Shown piece after piece: positions 23,456 through 30,796 of a stretch of DNA of 30,796 bases (its first letter is position 1; the number at the start of each line of letters is the position of its first letter). The notes under the pieces were generated by a model. The model saw nothing but the letters and a program-made list of their open reading frames with translations. It was not told the DNA's origin and did not search any database. The position numbers were made by a program, and so were the translations under genes. The DNA is from an uncultured Eubacteriales bacterium (GTDB taxonomy: Bacteria > Bacillota > Clostridia > Oscillospirales > Oscillospiraceae): positions 1 to 30,796 of the forward strand of contig UREY01000024.1 of assembly GCA_900546915.1 (NCBI GenBank). The letters are read 5' to 3'.

Positions 23456-24505
23456 ATGGAAAACGGAACCTATCGCTGGACGCCGGGAGACGGAGACGAG
23501 AAAAAATCTTCCGGCAAAAAATTCAGCGGAAAGCAGATCGGCAGGCTTTTGGCCGTCGCCGCCGTTGTGGTCCTGGTCTTCGCCATCGGGAGTACCTGCT
23601 GGTATACGGTGGACGACAAGCATCAGGCGGTTGTCACCACCTTCGGCAAGGTCACCGATATCACCGGGGCGGGGGTACACTTCAAGCTGCCCTTCGGCAT
23701 TCAGAAGGCGCAGAAAGTTGCAGTCAACGTCTATCAGAAAATTGAACTGGGCTACCGCACCGACACCAGCGCGCCGGAGGGCTACGATGTGGTGGAGGAT
23801 GAGGGGAAGATGATCACCGGCGACTACAACATCGTCAATGTGGACTTCTTCGTGGAGTACAAGGTCTCCAATCCCGAGCGGTACCTCTACGGCTCCTATG
23901 AACCGGAGGAGGTCCTGCGCAACCTGATTCAGAGCCAAATCCGCAACGTTGTGGGCTCCACACAGGTGGACGCCGTCCTCACCGACGGAAAGGAAGAAAT
24001 TCAGATGCAGGTCAAATCTCTGGTTACGGAGGTGCTGCAGGAGTATGACATCGGTCTGACCTTGGTGGACGTGAAGATCCAGGACGCCGAGCCGCCTACG
24101 CAGGAGGTCATCGAGGCGTTCAAAGCGGTTGAGACCGCTAAGCAGCAGGCCGAGACCGTGGTCAACCAGGCCAAAGCGTATCAGAACGCACAAATACCCC
24201 AGGCCGAGGGCCAGGCGGACCAGCTGCTCCAGAACGCGGAGTATTTGAAGCAGGCCCGGATCAACGAGGCCACCGAACAGGTCGCCATGTTTGAGGCCAT
24301 GTATCAGGAATATCAACAGAATCCGGAAATCACCCGGTCCCGGATGTATTATGAGGCCATTTCCCAGGTTTTACCCGGCGTCAAGCTGTACATCAACACC
24401 ACGGGAGCCGACGGGGTAGACATGGTGCTGCCGCTGGAGAGCTTCGTAGACACCGGCGAGACTGCCACGGAGCCTGTCCCGGAGACCACAGAGGGAGGAA
24501 ATTGA
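23456..24505 (+). CDS. hflK: SPFH-family membrane protein, HflK-like
   Basis: 349 residues. One transmembrane helix (~29-46), then an SPFH domain facing outward (HQAVVTTFGKVTDITGAGVHFKLPFGIQ) and a long helical region with AKQQAETVVNQAKAYQNAQIPQAEGQA. In bacteria HflK and HflC co-assemble into a large cage that encloses the FtsH protease. No ftsH is present in this window. The ATG at 23456 is 7 nt after GGAG; the ATG at 23450 is too close to it. hflC follows 4 bp later. Confidence 0.88.
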   Translation: MENGTYRWTPGDGDEKKSSGKKFSGKQIGRLLAVAAVVVLVFAIGSTCWYTVDDKHQAVVTTFGKVTDITGAGVHFKLPFGIQKAQKVAVNVYQKIELGYRTDTSAPEGYDVVEDEGKMITGDYNIVNVDFFVEYKVSNPERYLYGSYEPEEVLRNLIQSQIRNVVGSTQVDAVLTDGKEEIQMQVKSLVTEVLQEYDIGLTLVDVKIQDAEPPTQEVIEAFKAVETAKQQAETVVNQAKAYQNAQIPQAEGQADQLLQNAEYLKQARINEATEQVAMFEAMYQEYQQNPEITRSRMYYEAISQVLPGVKLYINTTGADGVDMVLPLESFVDTGETATEPVPETTEGGN

Positions 24506-24509
24506 CGCG

Positions 24510-25382
24510 ATGAAGAAAAAAATTATCATTGGGATCATAGCCGTGTTGGCGCTGGTGTGCTTACTGAGCTCCATATATACTGTGGAAGAGAATCAGTACG
24601 CCTGTACCGTCCGCTTCTCTAAAATCATTCACACCACGGAAACCCCGGGCCTGCATTTTAAGGTGCCGTTTCTGGACAGCGTGAAGTATTTCCCCAAGGC
24701 GATGATGCTCTATGACATTCCGCCCTCTGAGGTGCTGACTTCGGATAAACAGAACATGACGGTAGACAATTATATTCTGTGGCGGGTTTCCGACCCCCTG
24801 CTGTTCTACCAGTCTTTGGGCTCTACCGTGGTAGCGGAGGAGCGTCTGAACGCCCTGACCTACAACACCCTGAAGACGGTGATGGGTACCCTTTCCCAGG
24901 CGGATATCATCAACATGGACGACGCATCGGAGCGCAATGATATTTACGAAGGAATTTCCGACAGCGTCGATGCGCTGGCCCGAAACTACGGGATCGAAGT
25001 GGTAGACGTAAAAATCAAGCGCTTTGATTTGCCCGAGGCCAACGAAAACGCTGTGTACGCCCGGATGATTTCGGAGCGGAACCAGATTGCCGAAAAATAC
25101 ACCGCAGACGGCAATTACGACGCTTCCATCATTCGCAACGATGTGGATAAGCAGGTCAATATCATTGTCTCCAATGCACAGGCCGAAGCCGCCAAGCTGG
25201 AGGCCGAGGGCGAAGCGGAGTACATGCGGATGCTGGCAGAGGCCTATGATACGGCGGACAAAAAGGAGTTTTATGAGTTTACTCTGGCCCTGGATGCGCT
25301 GAAGCAGTCTCTGGACGCCGGTGAGAAAACCATCATTCTGGGAGAGGACTCGCCGCTGGCGCAGATCCTGCTCCATCCCTGA
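24510..25382 (+). CDS. hflC: SPFH-family membrane protein, HflC-like
   Basis: 290 residues. N-terminal membrane anchor (~5-22), then an SPFH domain (VEENQYACTVRFSKIIHTTETPGLHFKVPF) and a helical segment (NAQAEAAKLEAEGEAEYMRMLAEAYDTADKKEFYEF) matching the HflC C-terminal region that packs in the HflKC cage. GGAGG lies 11 nt upstream, at the end of hflK. Expected to partner the preceding HflK. Confidence 0.9.
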   Translation: MKKKIIIGIIAVLALVCLLSSIYTVEENQYACTVRFSKIIHTTETPGLHFKVPFLDSVKYFPKAMMLYDIPPSEVLTSDKQNMTVDNYILWRVSDPLLFYQSLGSTVVAEERLNALTYNTLKTVMGTLSQADIINMDDASERNDIYEGISDSVDALARNYGIEVVDVKIKRFDLPEANENAVYARMISERNQIAEKYTADGNYDASIIRNDVDKQVNIIVSNAQAEAAKLEAEGEAEYMRMLAEAYDTADKKEFYEFTLALDALKQSLDAGEKTIILGEDSPLAQILLHP

Positions 25383-25495
25383 CAGGCGCGGCGGGATTTT
25401 CCGAAATATTTCCTTTTTGTACACCATTTGTTTCAGCATGCAGGAGAAACCTGGAATAATTCCGAAAAATTAAAATAATTTTTATTGAAATTCCG

Positions 25496-25524
25496 TTGAC
25501 GTTTTTTTGCAAATCTGTTATGCT
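25496..25524 (+). promoter_or_regulatory. Promoter of the nfeD-qmcA pair
   Basis: -35 TTGACG (25496-25501), 17-bp spacer, -10 TATGCT (25519-25524), 34 bp upstream of the nfeD-like ATG. It separates this pair transcriptionally from hflKC. Confidence 0.75.
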
Positions 25525-25557
25525 GTTCTTACAACGCAATGAAAGGATGATGTGAGT

Positions 25558-26010
25558 ATGGAAATCGGGATTTGGTTCGGGTTGCTGATTCTGTTCGGGA
25601 TCCTGGAAGCCGTCACGGTGTCTGTGGTCTCCATCTGGTTTATGGCCGGTTCTCTGGCCGCCATTCTGGCCGCCCTGTGCGGCGCGTCCTTGCCGGTGCA
25701 GATTGTGCTCTTCCTGGCGGTGTCCGTTGCGCTTCTGGCTTGCCTGCGCCCCTTGGTCCGCAAGTACGTATCGCCGAAAATTACGGCCACCAACGCAGAC
25801 CGTGTCATTGGCAAAACAGCCGTCGTGACGGAGTCTATCGACAACATAGCCGCTCAGGGAGCCGTGAAGGTGGGAGGCGTGGTTTGGACCGCCCGCAGCA
25901 GCGGAGGAAAGCCCATTGCCGCAGGGGCTCAGGTTCAGGTGGACCGGATCGAAGGCGTAAAACTTTATGTCACTCCGGCGGAGGTACCCGCTGCAAGTGT
26001 AAAAAAATAA
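25558..26010 (+). CDS. NfeD-like membrane protein (short form)
   Basis: 150 residues. Two to three transmembrane helices (~5-24, 26-42, 46-65), then a soluble OB-fold-like domain (DRVIGKTAVVTESIDNIAAQGAVKV, then DRIEGVKLYVTP). Short NfeD proteins are typically paired with stomatin-type SPFH proteins and help organise them; here the qmcA-like gene follows 18 bp later. ATG 25558 is used; GTG 25552 is an alternative since the AAGGA site could serve either. Confidence 0.88.
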   Translation: MEIGIWFGLLILFGILEAVTVSVVSIWFMAGSLAAILAALCGASLPVQIVLFLAVSVALLACLRPLVRKYVSPKITATNADRVIGKTAVVTESIDNIAAQGAVKVGGVVWTARSSGGKPIAAGAQVQVDRIEGVKLYVTPAEVPAASVKK

Positions 26011-26028
26011 AATAGGAGGAAATTAGGT

Positions 26029-26955
26029 ATGGAATGGATTTGGATTGCAGCAGTTGTCGTCATTCTCTTGATCATTATCATTCGCAACATCCGGGTGGTC
26101 CAGCAATCGCAAGCCTATGTGGTGGAGCGCTTGGGCGCCTTCTCGGCTGTGTGGGGCGTGGGCCTGCATTTTAAGGTGCCTTTCCTGGAGCGGGTGGCCA
26201 AACGGGTCAGCTTGAAAGAGCAGGTTCTGGATTATCCTCCTCAGCCTGTTATCACCAAGGACAACGTTACCATGCAGATTGACACCGTAGTCTACTTCCA
26301 GATCACAGACCCCAAGCTGTACGCCTACGGCGTGGAGCAGCCCATGGTGGCTATGGAGACCCTCACCGCCACCACTCTGCGGAACATCATCGGCGATCTG
26401 GAGTTGGACCAGACGCTCACCAGCCGGGATGTCATCAACACCAAAATGCGCGCCATTCTGGATGAGGCCACGGACCCCTGGGGCATTAAGGTCAACCGGG
26501 TGGAGCTGAAGAACATTCTGCCTCCTGCCGATATCCAGAGCTCTATGGAGAAGCAAATGAAGGCCGAGCGGGACCGCCGCCAGGCGATTCTCCAGGCCGA
26601 GGGCACGAAGAAGTCGGCCATTCTCATCGCCGAAGGCGAGAAGGAATCCGCCATTCTCCGGGCCGACGCCGATAAGCAGGCGGCTATTTTGAAGGCCGAA
26701 GCGGAGCAGCAGGCTGCCATCCTCCGGGCCGACGGCGAGGCCCAGGCGATTCTGGCCGTGCAAAAGGCTCTGGCCGATTCTCTTGCTATGTTGAACCAGG
26801 CGGCGCCCAACGATCAGGTGATCAAGCTGAAGGCCCTGGAGGCGATGCAAAAGGTGGCAGATGGAAAAGCCACGAAGATCATCATTCCCAGCGAAATCCA
26901 AGGCCTGGCCGGCTTGGCCGGGGGCATCGTGGAGTCTGTCAAAGACGGAAAGTAA
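26029..26955 (+). CDS. qmcA: Stomatin-like SPFH protein, QmcA family
   Basis: 308 residues. An N-terminal membrane helix (~3-20) is followed by an SPFH domain (QSQAYVVERLGAFSAVWGVG at ~26-45, then LHFKVPF and YFQITDPKLYAYGV). A long coiled coil (~165-245) contains five 11-residue repeats, and a C-terminal IIIPSEIQGLAGLAGGI segment is conserved in the family. It scaffolds ordered membrane microdomains; partner is the NfeD-like protein upstream. AATAGGAGG precedes the ATG. A terminator follows. Confidence 0.92.
   Translation: MEWIWIAAVVVILLIIIIRNIRVVQQSQAYVVERLGAFSAVWGVGLHFKVPFLERVAKRVSLKEQVLDYPPQPVITKDNVTMQIDTVVYFQITDPKLYAYGVEQPMVAMETLTATTLRNIIGDLELDQTLTSRDVINTKMRAILDEATDPWGIKVNRVELKNILPPADIQSSMEKQMKAERDRRQAILQAEGTKKSAILIAEGEKESAILRADADKQAAILKAEAEQQAAILRADGEAQAILAVQKALADSLAMLNQAAPNDQVIKLKALEAMQKVADGKATKIIIPSEIQGLAGLAGGIVESVKDGK
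26584..26748 (+). repeat. Five in-frame 33-bp (11-residue) repeats in qmcA
   Basis: Residues 186-240 read as five consecutive hendecads of the form AIL-x-A-[ED]-[GA]-x-x-x-[SA]: AILQAEGTKKS, AILIAEGEKES, AILRADADKQA, AILKAEAEQQA, AILRADGEAQA. This is a regular right-handed coiled-coil signature, usual in kind for stomatin/QmcA proteins but very regular here. Confidence 0.9.
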
Positions 26956-26962
26956 TCCCTGC

Positions 26963-26995
26963 CGGGGACCGGTTCGCCGGTCCCCGCTTTTCTTC
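26963..26995 (+). terminator. Terminator after qmcA
   Basis: CGGGGACCGG (26963-26972), TTCG tetraloop, CCGGTCCCCG (26977-26986), then CTTTTCTT. Confidence 0.85.
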
Positions 26996-27122
26996 CGGCC
27001 GGCAAGACCGCTCTGTTGGACGGAGGGTTTTATCCCGGGCGGAAGGAGGAAAATTCGAGATATCCCCGTGCTTTTCTCCAAATCCTTTCCGGTTTTTCAG
27101 GTAAATTTTTCAAAAATAGCCC

Positions 27123-27151
27123 TTGTGGACCGGATTGGTTCGTAGTATAAT
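27123..27151 (+). promoter_or_regulatory. Promoter of pta
   Basis: -35 TTGTGG (27123-27128), 17-bp spacer, -10 TATAAT (27146-27151). The ~65-nt leader holds a small CGGGGT-gga-ACCCCG hairpin. Between the qmcA terminator and this promoter nothing gene-like was seen. Confidence 0.65.
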
Positions 27152-27222
27152 GAATGTTGCGAAGCGGGGTGGAACCCCGTGCTCGGAAGAATATGACATC
27201 AAAACATGGAGGATTTTACATC

Positions 27223-28221
27223 GTGTTTAACGCTATGATTGAAACGCTGAAGGCCAATCCCCGGAAAATTGTCTTTACCGAAGGTCCGGACGCCCGGATT
27301 CTGGAGGCGACCGCCCGGCTGAAAAAGGGCGGCTTCCTGACGCCCATTCTCATCGGGAACGTGGAAGAAGTGCGCACGGCGGCGGCAGCCGGAGACTTTG
27401 ACATTGAGGGAATTGAAATCATCGACCCCGCGACCTACCCGGAGATGGACGCCATGGTGGAAAAAATGGTGGAGCTCCGTAAGGGGAAAATGACGCCGGA
27501 GGACTGCCGGCAGGCCTTGTCCAAGGGCAACTATTTTGGCACGATGCTGGTGAAGCTCGGCTATGCCGACGCCCTTCTGGGCGGCGCTACATATTCTACC
27601 GCCGATACTGTGCGTCCGGCTCTGCAGCTGGTTAAGACCAAAAAGGGTGCGCACTTGGTGTCCTCTTGCTTCATTTTGGTTCGCGGAGAGGAAAAGCTGG
27701 CCATGGGTGACTGCGCCATTAACATTGACTACCAGGATACCGTGGACAAAGAGGGCAATGTGGTGATTTCCGCCGCGCAGAAGCTGGCCGAAGTCGCCGT
27801 GGAGACCGCCCGTACCGCAAAGGTATTCGGCATGGATCCCAAGGTCGCGATGCTCAGCTTCTCCACCAAGGGCTCCGGCAAGGGCGGCACCGTGCAGCTG
27901 AGCCACGACGCCACCATCGAGGCCCAAAAGCTGGCCCCGGAGCTGGCCATCGACGGCGAGCTGCAGTTTGACGCTGCCGTATCTCCTGTGGTAGCGGCTA
28001 CCAAGTGCAAGGGCTCCCCGGTGGCCGGGCAGGCCAATACCTTCATCTTCCCCTGCATCGAGGCCGGCAACATCGGCTATAAGATTGCACAGCGCTTGGG
28101 CGGCTATGAAGCCTACGGCCCCATCCTCCAGGGCCTGAACGCGCCCATCAACGACCTGAGCCGGGGCTGCAATGCCGACGAGGTCTACAAAATGGCCATC
28201 ATCACGGCCGCGCTGGCCTAA
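27223..28221 (+). CDS. pta: Phosphate acetyltransferase
   Basis: 332 residues, the short form without a regulatory N-terminal domain. Interconverts acetyl-CoA and acetyl phosphate in acetate fermentation. Family segments: KIVFTEGPDARILEATARL near the start, NYFGTMLVKLGYADALLGGA, SFSTKGSGKGG, and the C-terminal block with PVAGQANTFIFPCIEAGNIGYK, then LQGLNAPINDLSRG. The residue pattern fits Pta better than phosphate butyryltransferase. GTG 27223 is taken as start with GGAGG 10 nt upstream; ATG 27235 is the alternative. Acetate kinase is not adjacent. Confidence 0.92.
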   Translation: MFNAMIETLKANPRKIVFTEGPDARILEATARLKKGGFLTPILIGNVEEVRTAAAAGDFDIEGIEIIDPATYPEMDAMVEKMVELRKGKMTPEDCRQALSKGNYFGTMLVKLGYADALLGGATYSTADTVRPALQLVKTKKGAHLVSSCFILVRGEEKLAMGDCAINIDYQDTVDKEGNVVISAAQKLAEVAVETARTAKVFGMDPKVAMLSFSTKGSGKGGTVQLSHDATIEAQKLAPELAIDGELQFDAAVSPVVAATKCKGSPVAGQANTFIFPCIEAGNIGYKIAQRLGGYEAYGPILQGLNAPINDLSRGCNADEVYKMAIITAALA

Positions 28222-28306
28222 CCCGGCGGGAAAACCGGGGCGAATGCCCCGAGGCGGCTTTGCCCAATCGGGGAGAGCGACCGAAATGTGACATGGGAAA
28301 AGCTCG

Positions 28307-28348
28307 GGCCCGGAAATTGGCTTGGTTCCAATTTCCGGGCCGTTTTTT
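28307..28348 (+). terminator. Terminator after pta
   Basis: 14-bp perfect arms (28307-28320 and 28328-28341), 7-nt loop, then G and six T. The 368-bp gap between pta and lepA also holds a small CGGGGC-GAAT-GCCCCG hairpin (28237-28252) and the lepA promoter; no gene was seen. Confidence 0.93.
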
Positions 28349-28490
28349 CGTAAGATGATATGAGCGCTCCTCTGCCGGCGCCGGGGGCTTCATAGAGCCG
28401 CAATGGTGTAACCAAGGCAGCGGTTTGTCTCAAGAGGTTTTTGTCACGCCGTCGGACTGCGCAATCCGGGGAAGGGGCGGAGAAAACCGG

Positions 28491-28519
28491 TTTACTTTTG
28501 GGCGAAGATCCGGTATAAT
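28491..28519 (+). promoter_or_regulatory. Promoter of lepA
   Basis: -35 TTTACT (28491-28496), 17-bp spacer, -10 TATAAT (28514-28519). The -10 lies inside a 15-nt palindrome (28511-28525, CGGTATA-A-TATACCG). Confidence 0.7.
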
Positions 28520-28589
28520 ATACCGAGAAATTCAGCGGTTTTCTTTCGGTTCAGACCCTCCGAAAGCTGCGCCATTGAGGTGAAGCACA

Positions 28590-30398
28590 TTGACGGACCT
28601 TTCTCATATTCGAAATTTTTCCATTGTGGCCCACATCGACCACGGCAAATCCACCCTGGCGGACCGCCTGCTGGAGGCCTGCAACGCCATCGACCGCCGG
28701 GAAATGGAGGACCAGATTCTAGATTCCATGGATTTGGAGCGGGAGCGGGGCATCACCATCAAAGCCCGAGCCGTGCGCCTGCAGTACACCGCCGACAATG
28801 GGCAAAGCTATGACCTGAATTTGATTGATACGCCGGGCCATGTGGACTTTAATTACGAGGTTTCCCGCTCCCTGGCCGCCTGCGAGGGCGCCGTTCTGGT
28901 GGTGGATGCCTCTCAGGGCGTGGAGGCTCAGACGCTGGCCAATACCTATCTGGCCATGGACGCCGGACTGGAGGTCCTGCCGGTGATCAACAAGATTGAC
29001 CTGCCTGCCGCCAGGCCCGCCGAGGTCAAGGCGGAGATTGAGGACATCATCGGCGTTCCGGCGGAAGATGCGCCGGAGATTTCCGCCAAAAACGGGCTCC
29101 ACATTCACGATGTTTTGGAGCGGATCGTCTCGGATATTCCCGCGCCCACCGGCGACCGGACCGCGCCGCTTCAGGCGCTGATCTTCGACAGCCAGTACGA
29201 CGCCTACCGGGGCGTCATCGTTTACCTGCGGGTAAAAGAAGGGACCATCCGGCCGGGAATGGACGTCAAGATGATGGCCACCGGGGCGGTCTACAAAGTA
29301 GTGGAAGTGGGCGTCATGCATCCTCTGGGGCTCCAGCCTGCCCAGGAGCTGGGCGCGGGAGAGGTGGGCTATCTCACCGCCTCCATCAAAACCGTCTCCG
29401 ACACCCGAGTAGGCGACACGGTCACGGAAGCGGCCCGCCCGGCCAAAGAGGCTTTGCCCGGTTACCGGACGGTGCAGCCCATGGTGTTCTCCGGCATTTA
29501 CCCGGCGGACGGCTCCAAATATCAGGACCTCCGGGACGCGCTGGAAAAGCTGAAGCTCAACGACGCCTCCATGACCTATGAACCGGAGAGCTCCATCGCC
29601 CTGGGATTTGGCTTCCGGTGCGGCTTTTTGGGCCTGCTGCACATGGAGATCATTCAGGAGCGGCTGGAGCGGGAATACAATCTGGATCTCATCACCACGG
29701 CGCCCAACGTGGTCTACCGGATTACCAAAACCGACGGTTCCGTGGTCATGGTGGATAACCCCCTCAATTATCCCGACCCGGCGGAGATTGAGCTGGCCGA
29801 AGAGCCCTATGTGAAGGCCAGCCTGATGGCCCCGCAGGAATATGTGGGCAACATCATGGACCTGTGTACGGCCCGGCGGGGTGAGTTCCAGAATATGGTG
29901 TATCTGGACAGCACCCGAGTGGAGCTGCACTATAAAATGCCGCTCAATGAGATTATTTACGACTTTTTTGATGCGCTGAAATCCAGGACGCGGGGCTACG
30001 GCTCTCTGGATTATGAGATGGATGAATACCGGCCCTCGAAGCTGGTGAAGCTGGATATCCTACTCAACGGCGATATGGTCGACGCCCTCAGCTTTATTCT
30101 GTTTGCCGATAACGCCTATCCCCGGGCCCGGAAGATCTGTGAGAAGCTGAAGGAAAATATTCCCCGGCAAATGTTTGAGATTCCCGTACAGGCGGCCATT
30201 GGGGGCAAGGTCATCGCCCGGGAGACCATTAAGGCCCTGCGCAAGGACGTGCTGGCCAAGTGCTACGGCGGCGATATCACGCGGAAGAAGAAGCTGCTGG
30301 AAAAGCAAAAGGAGGGCAAGAAACGGATGCGTACGTTCGGCACGGTTTCCGTCCCCTCCGAGGCTTTTATGGCTGTGCTGAAGCTGGATGACGATTGA
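28590..30398 (+). CDS. lepA: Elongation factor 4 (back-translocase GTPase)
   Basis: 602 residues, full length. Ribosome-associated GTPase implicated in back-translocation and 30S maturation. G-domain motifs: AHIDHGKST (14-22), DTPGH (80-84), NKID (134-137), SAKNG. EF-G-like domains II, III and V follow, with the LepA-specific C-terminal domain including [21 protein letters not shown] and [23 protein letters not shown]. The start is TTG at 28590 with GAGGTG 8 nt upstream; no nearby ATG fits the conserved N-terminus. Confidence 0.97.
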   Translation: MTDLSHIRNFSIVAHIDHGKSTLADRLLEACNAIDRREMEDQILDSMDLERERGITIKARAVRLQYTADNGQSYDLNLIDTPGHVDFNYEVSRSLAACEGAVLVVDASQGVEAQTLANTYLAMDAGLEVLPVINKIDLPAARPAEVKAEIEDIIGVPAEDAPEISAKNGLHIHDVLERIVSDIPAPTGDRTAPLQALIFDSQYDAYRGVIVYLRVKEGTIRPGMDVKMMATGAVYKVVEVGVMHPLGLQPAQELGAGEVGYLTASIKTVSDTRVGDTVTEAARPAKEALPGYRTVQPMVFSGIYPADGSKYQDLRDALEKLKLNDASMTYEPESSIALGFGFRCGFLGLLHMEIIQERLEREYNLDLITTAPNVVYRITKTDGSVVMVDNPLNYPDPAEIELAEEPYVKASLMAPQEYVGNIMDLCTARRGEFQNMVYLDSTRVELHYKMPLNEIIYDFFDALKSRTRGYGSLDYEMDEYRPSKLVKLDILLNGDMVDALSFILFADNAYPRARKICEKLKENIPRQMFEIPVQAAIGGKVIARETIKALRKDVLAKCYGGDITRKKKLLEKQKEGKKRMRTFGTVSVPSEAFMAVLKLDDD

Positions 30399-30408
30399 GG
30401 AGACGGCG

Positions 30409-30796
30409 ATGAGACGAGAATTGGGAATTGCGCGGTGCGGTCTGGCCTGCTGCCTGTGCTCCGAGGGGGAAAGCTGCGGCGGCTGTGACGCCGGTTCCTG
30501 CGGCGCCGCCGCCCAGTGCGAAAATCTGCGCTGTTCGAGAGACCGGCAGCTGGCCGGGTGCTATGCCTGTAACGAGGATTGCCGCAAGGGGTTGCTGCAA
30601 AAAATAAAGCCCAGGGGCTTCTGTGAATTCATTCGTCGCTACGGCATGGAGGCTTTGCTGGACCGCCTGGAGGCCAATGAAGCGGCCGGCGTGGTATATC
30701 ACCGGCAGGGGATCACGGGGGATTATGACCACGTGGACGATATGGAGGCGCTGATCGCCTTGATTTTGACCGGACGCCGCCGGCCGGCGGCGTCCG
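30409..30796 (+). CDS. DUF3795 cysteine-rich protein (3' end beyond window)
   Basis: 129 codons are visible from ATG 30409, which follows GAGGAG 10 bp after the lepA stop, so it is probably co-transcribed with lepA. There are 13 cysteines in the first 72 residues, in pairs such as CGLACCLC (10-17), CGGC (23-26) and CYAC (51-54), then KPRGFCEFIRRYG and NEAAGVVYHRQGITGDYD. This pattern matches DUF3795 proteins of anaerobes, probable metal or Fe-S binders of unknown function. The last residues are encoded by a 26-bp palindrome at the window edge and may not be genuine. Confidence 0.8.
   Translation, partial: MRRELGIARCGLACCLCSEGESCGGCDAGSCGAAAQCENLRCSRDRQLAGCYACNEDCRKGLLQKIKPRGFCEFIRRYGMEALLDRLEANEAAGVVYHRQGITGDYDHVDDMEALIALILTGRRRPAAS
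30771..30796. repeat. Perfect 26-bp palindrome at the right edge
   Basis: Two 13-base GC-only-but-one halves (30771-30783 and 30784-30796, starting CGGACGCCGCCGG) are exactly complementary and end on the final base of the window. It falls inside the DUF3795 reading frame. Confidence 0.9.

Noticed and set aside
25383..25450. GAAATATTTC followed by CTTTTTG after hflC as a terminator
   Set aside because: The palindrome is only 10 bp with no loop and is AT-rich, so it is too weak to call.
27159..27184. T-box-like GGGGTGGAACCCCG in the pta leader
   Set aside because: The promoter -10 is only ~13 bp upstream, leaving no room for T-box stem I and specifier loop. It is a small local hairpin.
28719..29930. 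403-codon minus-strand frame antisense to lepA
   Set aside because: Shadow of lepA with His/Gly/Gln-rich translation and no domain.

Overview
The window looks like chromosomal DNA from a GC-rich member of the Clostridia, probably Oscillospirales (Flavonifractor/Lawsonibacter/Oscillibacter-like). This is inferred from the Firmicutes order rimP-nusA-rnpM-L7Ae-infB-rbfA-nrnA-truB-ribF, from DUF1836 and DUF3795 proteins typical of anaerobic Firmicutes, from an ECF-type thiamine S-component, and from strong consensus sigma-A promoters. No rRNA, CRISPR array, transposase or phage gene was seen. Both window edges cut through genes.

Left part (1-3775, minus strand): the first gene runs off the left edge. 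It encodes a SIR2-like NADase domain, then a STAND-type P-loop ATPase, then the start of a helical-repeat sensor region, which is the architecture of an anti-phage defence NTPase (Avs/SIR2-STAND group). It has its own promoter and is insulated by a terminator from a membrane-anchored, apparently catalytically degenerate polysaccharide-deacetylase-like protein.

3896-12115 (minus): one long information-processing operon from a single promoter near 12090: rimP, nusA, rnpM (ylxR), an L7Ae-like gene, infB, rbfA, nrnA, truB and ribF, ending in an 18-bp hairpin. Upstream lies a secreted M14 zinc carboxypeptidase gene with its own promoter. Reading the other way is a Pth2-type peptidyl-tRNA hydrolase.

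14124-18609: a lower-GC accessory block with two overlapping ABC exporter half-transporters (minus), divergent from a thioredoxin-like (TlpA/ResA) lipoprotein (plus). Each side has a consensus promoter. Next come five minus-strand tRNA genes (Gly-Arg-His-Gln-Lys in transcription order) with their own promoter and a terminator-like hairpin, then pyruvate kinase followed by a Cof-type HAD phosphatase (minus).

21848-30796 (plus): a thiamine transporter gene (thiT) controlled by a TPP riboswitch and intrinsic terminator; a DUF1836 HTH regulator whose start region carries a 14-bp palindrome; a run of SPFH membrane-scaffold genes (hflK, hflC, nfeD-like, qmcA-like); phosphotransacetylase (pta); elongation factor 4 (lepA); and a cysteine-rich DUF3795 gene cut by the right edge. 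The window ends exactly on a perfect 26-bp palindrome, which may be a contig-end artefact.

The most notable content is the SIR2-STAND defence gene at the left edge, whose GC content drops at the start of its sensor region. Also of interest are the degenerate deacetylase, the SPFH island with a linked DUF1836 regulator, and the isolated ABC pair without an obvious cargo gene.
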